A stretch of 9,040 nucleotides of DNA from SG8-41 sp035620515 (GTDB lineage Bacteria; Pseudomonadota; Gammaproteobacteria; Burkholderiales; SG8-41), in contig DASPGR010000362.1 of assembly GCA_035620515.1 (NCBI GenBank), positions 1-9,040 of the forward strand, given 5' to 3'. The position numbers were made by a program, and so were the translations under genes. A model generated the notes under the pieces. That model was not told the origin of the DNA and made no database searches. It was given only the letters and a program-made list of their open reading frames with translations. Numbering within the stretch: the first letter of the stretch is position 1; the number at the start of each line of letters is the position of its first letter. Positions 5,950 through 9,040 of the stretch are shown piece after piece.

Positions 5950-7386
5950 ATGAAGCATTCCCTACAGCTCCGGCTCTCCCAGCATCTCACCCTGACCCCT
6001 CAGCTGCAGCAGTCGATCCGGCTCCTGCAGCTCTCGACCATCGAGCTCAACCAGGAGCTGGAACGCATCCTCCAGGACAACCCGCTCCTCGAGCGCGAGG
6101 ATGGCGCGAGCGAGCCCCCTCCTCCTCCTCCGCTTGCGGAATCGTCGCTTCCCACAACCCGCGACCAGGCATCGACCACCCAGACTTCGGCCAATGAAGA
6201 CGAGCCCCGTGAGCCCGCGGAGCTGGGAGCGCTCGACGATCTTCCCGCGGCGGGCTACCGCGACGACTCGGAGGAGAGCGACTATCCCCAGCTGCCGGCC
6301 GATTCGCCCACGCTTCGCGCCCATCTGCTCGCGCAGCTGTCGTTGACCAATGTCTCGGAGGGCGACGCCAGGCTTGTCGGGCTGCTCATTGACACCCTGG
6401 ATGACGACGGCTATCTCACCCAGAGCCTGGATGAGCTGTTGCAGATGTTGCCGCCCGAGCTTGGCACCGAAGCCGAGGACCTCCAGATCGCGCTGAAGCA
6501 CCTGCAGAATCTCGAGCCGATCGGGGTTGGCGCGCGCAACCTGGGTGAGTGCCTCGTGTTGCAGCTCGCTGCGCTCCCGCCCGAAACACCGTGCCGCGAC
6601 GAGGCGCTGGAGACCGCAAGGCACCATCTCGAAATCCTGGCGGCCCGTGACTTCGCGAAGCTGAAGAAGCTGCTCCGTTGCGGCGACGACGTGCTGCGCG
6701 GCGTGCAGAAGCTCATCACGAGCTTGAATCCCCGGCCGGGACGCGATTACTCGTCGGACGAGACGCGTTATATCGTGCCGGACGTGATCGTGAAGAAGGT
6801 GAAGGGCCTGTGGGTTGCCGCGCTCAATCCGGACGCGATGCCACGGCTTCGAATCAACCGGCTCTACGCCGACATCCTGCACCGCAACCGGGGCGCGGGA
6901 TCGCAGCAGCTCGCAACACAGCTGCAGGAAGCAAAATGGCTGATCAAGAACGTGCAGCAGCGGTTCGAGACGATCCTGCGCGTGTCGCAGGCGATCATCG
7001 ACCGCCAGCGCAACTTCTTCGAGCACGGCGAGGTCGCGATGCGGCCGCTGGTCCTGCGCGAGATCGCGGAGGGGCTCGAGCTGCACGAGTCCACCGTGTC
7101 GCGGGTAACCACGCAGAAGTTCATGCACACTCCGCGCGGGATCTTCGAGCTCAAGTACTTCTTCGGCAGCCACGTCACGACGGAAACGGGCGGGTCGGCG
7201 TCGAGCACGGCCATTCGAGCGTTAATCAAGCAGCTGGTGGCCGCCGAGAATGGCCGTAAGCCTTTGAGCGATGGCCAGATTTCCGAGATCCTGGCGCAAC
7301 AGGGGCTCGTCGTGGCACGCCGCACGGTGGCAAAATACAGGGAATCCCTGCAGATCCTCCCTGTCAATCTCCGCAAGACGATCTAG
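5950..7386 (+). CDS. rpoN: RNA polymerase sigma-54 factor
   Basis: The 478-residue product is sigma-54, which directs RNA polymerase to -24/-12 promoters and needs AAA+ activators to open them. Region I (1-50) is the typical Gln/Leu-rich activator-responsive segment (LRLSQHLTLTPQLQQ). Region II (about 51-118) is acidic and carries a run of six prolines (56-61). Region III follows with a core-binding part (about 120-265) and DNA-binding part, including a helix-turn-helix around 366-386 (LREIAEGLELHESTVSRV) and the RpoN box ARRTVAKYRE (456-465), which is intact. The length matches the family (477 in E. coli). The start is set by homology, MKHSLQLRLSQ against MKQGLQLRLSQ of E. coli; no Shine-Dalgarno is visible upstream. 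It follows lptB, as in many proteobacteria, with hpf nine bases downstream. Confidence 0.98.
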   Translation: MKHSLQLRLSQHLTLTPQLQQSIRLLQLSTIELNQELERILQDNPLLEREDGASEPPPPPPLAESSLPTTRDQASTTQTSANEDEPREPAELGALDDLPAAGYRDDSEESDYPQLPADSPTLRAHLLAQLSLTNVSEGDARLVGLLIDTLDDDGYLTQSLDELLQMLPPELGTEAEDLQIALKHLQNLEPIGVGARNLGECLVLQLAALPPETPCRDEALETARHHLEILAARDFAKLKKLLRCGDDVLRGVQKLITSLNPRPGRDYSSDETRYIVPDVIVKKVKGLWVAALNPDAMPRLRINRLYADILHRNRGAGSQQLATQLQEAKWLIKNVQQRFETILRVSQAIIDRQRNFFEHGEVAMRPLVLREIAEGLELHESTVSRVTTQKFMHTPRGIFELKYFFGSHVTTETGGSASSTAIRALIKQLVAAENGRKPLSDGQISEILAQQGLVVARRTVAKYRESLQILPVNLRKTI

Positions 7387-7389
7387 GAG
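7385..7389 (+). promoter_or_regulatory. Shine-Dalgarno of hpf overlapping the rpoN stop codon
   Basis: AGGAG shares two bases with the rpoN TAG (7384-7386) and is six bases before ATG 7396. It is only three bases before the in-frame TTG at 7393, so the ATG is the right start. The overlap means ribosomes ending rpoN cover this site, a layout suited to coupled translation. Confidence 0.75.
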
Positions 7390-7395
7390 CGGTTG

Positions 7396-7722
7396 ATGAA
7401 CCTGCACCTCACCGGACATCATGTGGAAATCACCCCAGCCATCCGCGAATACGTCTCGAGCAAGCTCGAGCGCATCACGCATCATTTTGACCGGGTGATC
7501 GACGTCAATGTCATACTGTCGGTAGAAAAGCTGCAGCGCAAGATCGAGGCCAGCGTACACGTGAGCGGCCGGGACATTTTCTGCGAGAGCGCGAACGCGG
7601 ATATGTATGCCGCGATCGACAGCCTGGTGGACAAGCTCGACCGCACGATTCTCAAGCACAAGCAGAAGTCCCTCGATCGCCGCCACAGCGGCACGACGTT
7701 CAAGCGCCGCACGCAACGATAG
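7396..7722 (+). CDS. hpf: Ribosome hibernation promoting factor, short form (sigma-54 modulation protein family)
   Basis: The 108-residue basic protein belongs to the HPF/YfiA (RaiA) family, which binds the 30S decoding region in stationary phase and promotes inactive 100S dimers. It opens with the family start MNLHLTGHHVEITPAIREYV and holds the MYAAIDSLVDKLDRTI helix (70-85), then a Lys/Arg-rich tail. There is no C-terminal dimerisation domain, so it is the short form, which in E. coli works with RMF; whether RMF exists here cannot be seen. The old name, sigma-54 modulation protein, comes from its position after rpoN and early mutant effects, not a proven action on sigma-54. In E. coli the equivalent gene lies in the same place between rpoN and ptsN. 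Confidence 0.95.
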   Translation: MNLHLTGHHVEITPAIREYVSSKLERITHHFDRVIDVNVILSVEKLQRKIEASVHVSGRDIFCESANADMYAAIDSLVDKLDRTILKHKQKSLDRRHSGTTFKRRTQR

Positions 7723-7723
7723 C

Positions 7724-7749
7724 CGCGCCCGCGAACGCAGCGGGGCGCG
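7724..7749 (+). other. GC-rich hairpin between hpf and ptsN
   Basis: CGCGCCCGC (7724-7732) can pair with GCGGGGCGCG (7740-7749) to give nine base pairs with one bulged G, around a seven-base loop (GAACGCA). It starts one base after the hpf stop codon and fills half of the 53-base gap. It is followed by ATACGGATTTC, not a proper T-run, so at most it is a weak attenuator; an RNase barrier or processing site that sets different hpf and ptsN mRNA levels is equally possible. Confidence 0.4.
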
Positions 7750-7775
7750 ATACGGATTTCTCCAGGATCCGATTC

Positions 7776-8261
7776 ATGAACCTGATTTCCAAACTACTGC
7801 CGCTCTCCAACGTCATTCTCGACCTCGACGTGAGCAGCAAGAAGCGCGTTTTCGAGCAGGTCGGCCTGCTCTTCGAGAACAACAACCAGATGGCCCGCAG
7901 CCAGGTTTTCGACAGCCTGTTCGCCCGGGAGAAGCTTGGCTCGACCGGACTGGGGCAGGGCATCGCGATTCCGCACGGGCGGATCAAAGGGCTCAAGGAG
8001 GCGATCGGGGCCCTGGTGCGGATGAAGCAGCCGGTCCCGTTCGACGCCCCGGACGGGCAACCCGTGAGTCTCATCTTCGTGCTGCTGGTGCCTGACCGCG
8101 CGACGGATGCGCACCTCCAGATCCTCTCGGAGCTTGCGCAGATGTTCAGCGACAGGCCCTTCCGCGAACGCCTGCTGGCCGGCACAAGCGCCGCCGAGCT
8201 GCATCAACTTATTGCCGAGTGGCAGCCGCATGGCGCAGGTCAGCATAGCTCGGTTGTTTGA
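7776..8261 (+). CDS. ptsN: Nitrogen PTS EIIA component (EIIA-Ntr)
   Basis: The 161-residue cytoplasmic protein is EIIA-Ntr, the last phosphoacceptor of the PEP-PtsP/EI-NPr/HPr chain. It does not carry sugar; in other proteobacteria its phosphorylation state controls potassium transport and sensor kinases and affects sigma-54-linked responses. It spans one PTS EIIA type-2 domain, with the phosphorylated His in GIAIPHGRI (H67, E. coli H73), followed by the VPFDAPDGQPVSLIFVLLVP strand region and a helical end (HLQILSELAQMF). The length is close to E. coli PtsN (163). AGGA at 7764-7767 is eight bases before the ATG. Its last 32 bases overlap the start of hprK, so the two are probably translated together. 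Confidence 0.96.
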   Translation: MNLISKLLPLSNVILDLDVSSKKRVFEQVGLLFENNNQMARSQVFDSLFAREKLGSTGLGQGIAIPHGRIKGLKEAIGALVRMKQPVPFDAPDGQPVSLIFVLLVPDRATDAHLQILSELAQMFSDRPFRERLLAGTSAAELHQLIAEWQPHGAGQHSSVV

Positions 8262-9040
8262 AGACAACCGGGACAAGCTGAAGCTGGAGTGGATCGCCGG
8301 GAAAACCGGCGGCGCCAAGGAGCTCCAGAGCGAGCTCCTCAGGGACTCCTCCAGGGGGCTGATCGGCCACCTCAATTTCATTCATCCGAACCTGATCCAG
8401 GTACTCGGCGCATCCGAGATCGAGTATCTCGAAGGCCTCCAGGCGGAAAGCTGCCGTTCAATCCTCGCACAGGCCTGCGCGAGGGATCTTGCCTGCTTCA
8501 TCGTGGCCGGCGCCGAGCGCGTGCCCCGGCTGCTCGTCGAGGCGACCGATAGCGCGATGATCCCATTACTGCGCTCCACGGTGTCGAGCGTGGAGCTCAT
8601 GTGGATGCTGCGCCCCTACCTCGCACGCGCCCTTGCAGAGAGCACGACCGCGCACGGCGTCTTTCTCGACGTGCTGGGCGTGGGCGTGCTGATCAAGGGA
8701 GATTCCGGCGTGGGCAAGAGCGAGCTCGCGCTGGAACTGATCAGCCGCGGCAGCGGCCTCGTCGCCGACGATGTCGTCGAGCTCTACCGCATCGGACCGG
8801 AAACCGTCGAAGGGCGCTGCCCCGAATTGCTGCGAAACTTCCTGGAAGTGCGAGGGCTCGGCGTTCTGAACATTCGCACCATCTTCGGCGAGGCGGCCTT
8901 GCGCCCCCGCAAGAATCTCAAGCTGATCGTTCAACTCGAGAGAATGTCCCCGTCCGCTGGTCGCACCGAGGAGCGTCTTCCGCTGAATGCGAGCCACGAG
9001 TCAATGCTCGGGGTCGAGATCCGCAAGGTGACGCTCCCGG
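8230..9040 (+). CDS. hprK: HPr kinase/phosphorylase, cut by the right edge
   Basis: An open frame of 270 codons runs off the right edge without a stop. It matches HprK/P, which phosphorylates HPr on its regulatory Ser and also removes that phosphate. Residues 1-130 form the variable N-terminal domain (GLIGHLNFIHPNLIQVLG at 43-60 is typical of proteobacterial forms). The kinase core begins near 137 (AESTTAHGVFLDVLG, with H142). The P-loop is GDSGVGKS (157-164), ADD at 179-181 carries the metal-site and catalytic Asp, and LEVRGLGVLNIRTIFG (205-220) is the HprK signature. The window ends just before the expected C-terminal RPGRN motif. The ATG overlaps ptsN by 32 bases and has a weak Shine-Dalgarno, GAGTGG (8217-8222), seven bases before it. 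In relatives rapZ and PTS genes follow; none is visible here. Confidence 0.95.
   Translation, partial: MAQVSIARLFEDNRDKLKLEWIAGKTGGAKELQSELLRDSSRGLIGHLNFIHPNLIQVLGASEIEYLEGLQAESCRSILAQACARDLACFIVAGAERVPRLLVEATDSAMIPLLRSTVSSVELMWMLRPYLARALAESTTAHGVFLDVLGVGVLIKGDSGVGKSELALELISRGSGLVADDVVELYRIGPETVEGRCPELLRNFLEVRGLGVLNIRTIFGEAALRPRKNLKLIVQLERMSPSAGRTEERLPLNASHESMLGVEIRKVTLP

Noticed and set aside
5962..7173. A minus-strand open frame of 403 codons opposite rpoN
   Set aside because: No domain or initiation site is evident, and the complementary strand encodes a complete sigma-54. It is an antisense shadow.
7312..7335. TGGCACG as a possible sigma-54 -24 element before hpf
   Set aside because: The matching -12 TTGC is absent at the right spacing (ACGG is there instead), and it lies within rpoN codons for the RpoN box.
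7393..7395. TTG one codon before the hpf ATG as start
   Set aside because: The AGGAG would be only three bases away; the ATG at six bases fits and gives the usual MNLHLTG N-terminus.
1..9040. Mobile elements, CRISPR array, defence or biosynthetic system
   Set aside because: No spaced repeats, transposase, integrase, phage or toxin-like genes are visible. All coding space is accounted for by conserved housekeeping genes with uniform GC-rich codon use.

Overview
The window is a compact, GC-rich housekeeping locus from a Gram-negative proteobacterium. The plus-strand order kdsD-kdsC-lptC-lptA-lptB-rpoN-hpf-ptsN-hprK, with a KefB-type cation/proton antiporter gene divergent from kdsD, is the arrangement I know from betaproteobacteria. 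Some gammaproteobacteria such as Xanthomonas share much of it. The presence of hprK directly after ptsN, absent in E. coli, points away from the enterobacteria. I favour a betaproteobacterium with moderate confidence; the assignment rests on gene order and protein character, not on a search.

Layout. Bases 1-147 hold a strong hairpin with a T-rich tail, probably the terminator of a gene left of the window, and a short hairpin at the end of the antiporter gene. Bases 148-2118 (minus strand) encode a 656-residue CPA2 antiporter. Bases 2119-2293 are the divergent intergenic region, with a GC-rich inverted repeat and an extended -10 element very close to the kdsD start. From 2294 to the right edge the plus strand is almost continuous coding sequence with gaps of 72 bases or less and three gene overlaps or near-overlaps.

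Function. kdsD and kdsC make Kdo, the inner-core sugar of LPS (arabinose-5-phosphate isomerase and Kdo-8-phosphate phosphatase). lptC, lptA and lptB encode parts of the bridge that carries finished LPS to the outer membrane. rpoN is sigma-54, hpf a short-form ribosome hibernation factor, ptsN the EIIA protein of the nitrogen PTS, and hprK (cut by the right edge) the HPr kinase/phosphorylase. The cluster therefore joins envelope biogenesis to nitrogen/energy regulation and translation dormancy.

Nothing here looks horizontally acquired, mobile or like a defence system, and I see no undescribed system. Points worth a second look are small: near-leaderless kdsD, uncertain starts of lptA and lptB, structured intercistronic RNAs before rpoN and ptsN, and a non-standard regulatory loop in the antiporter.
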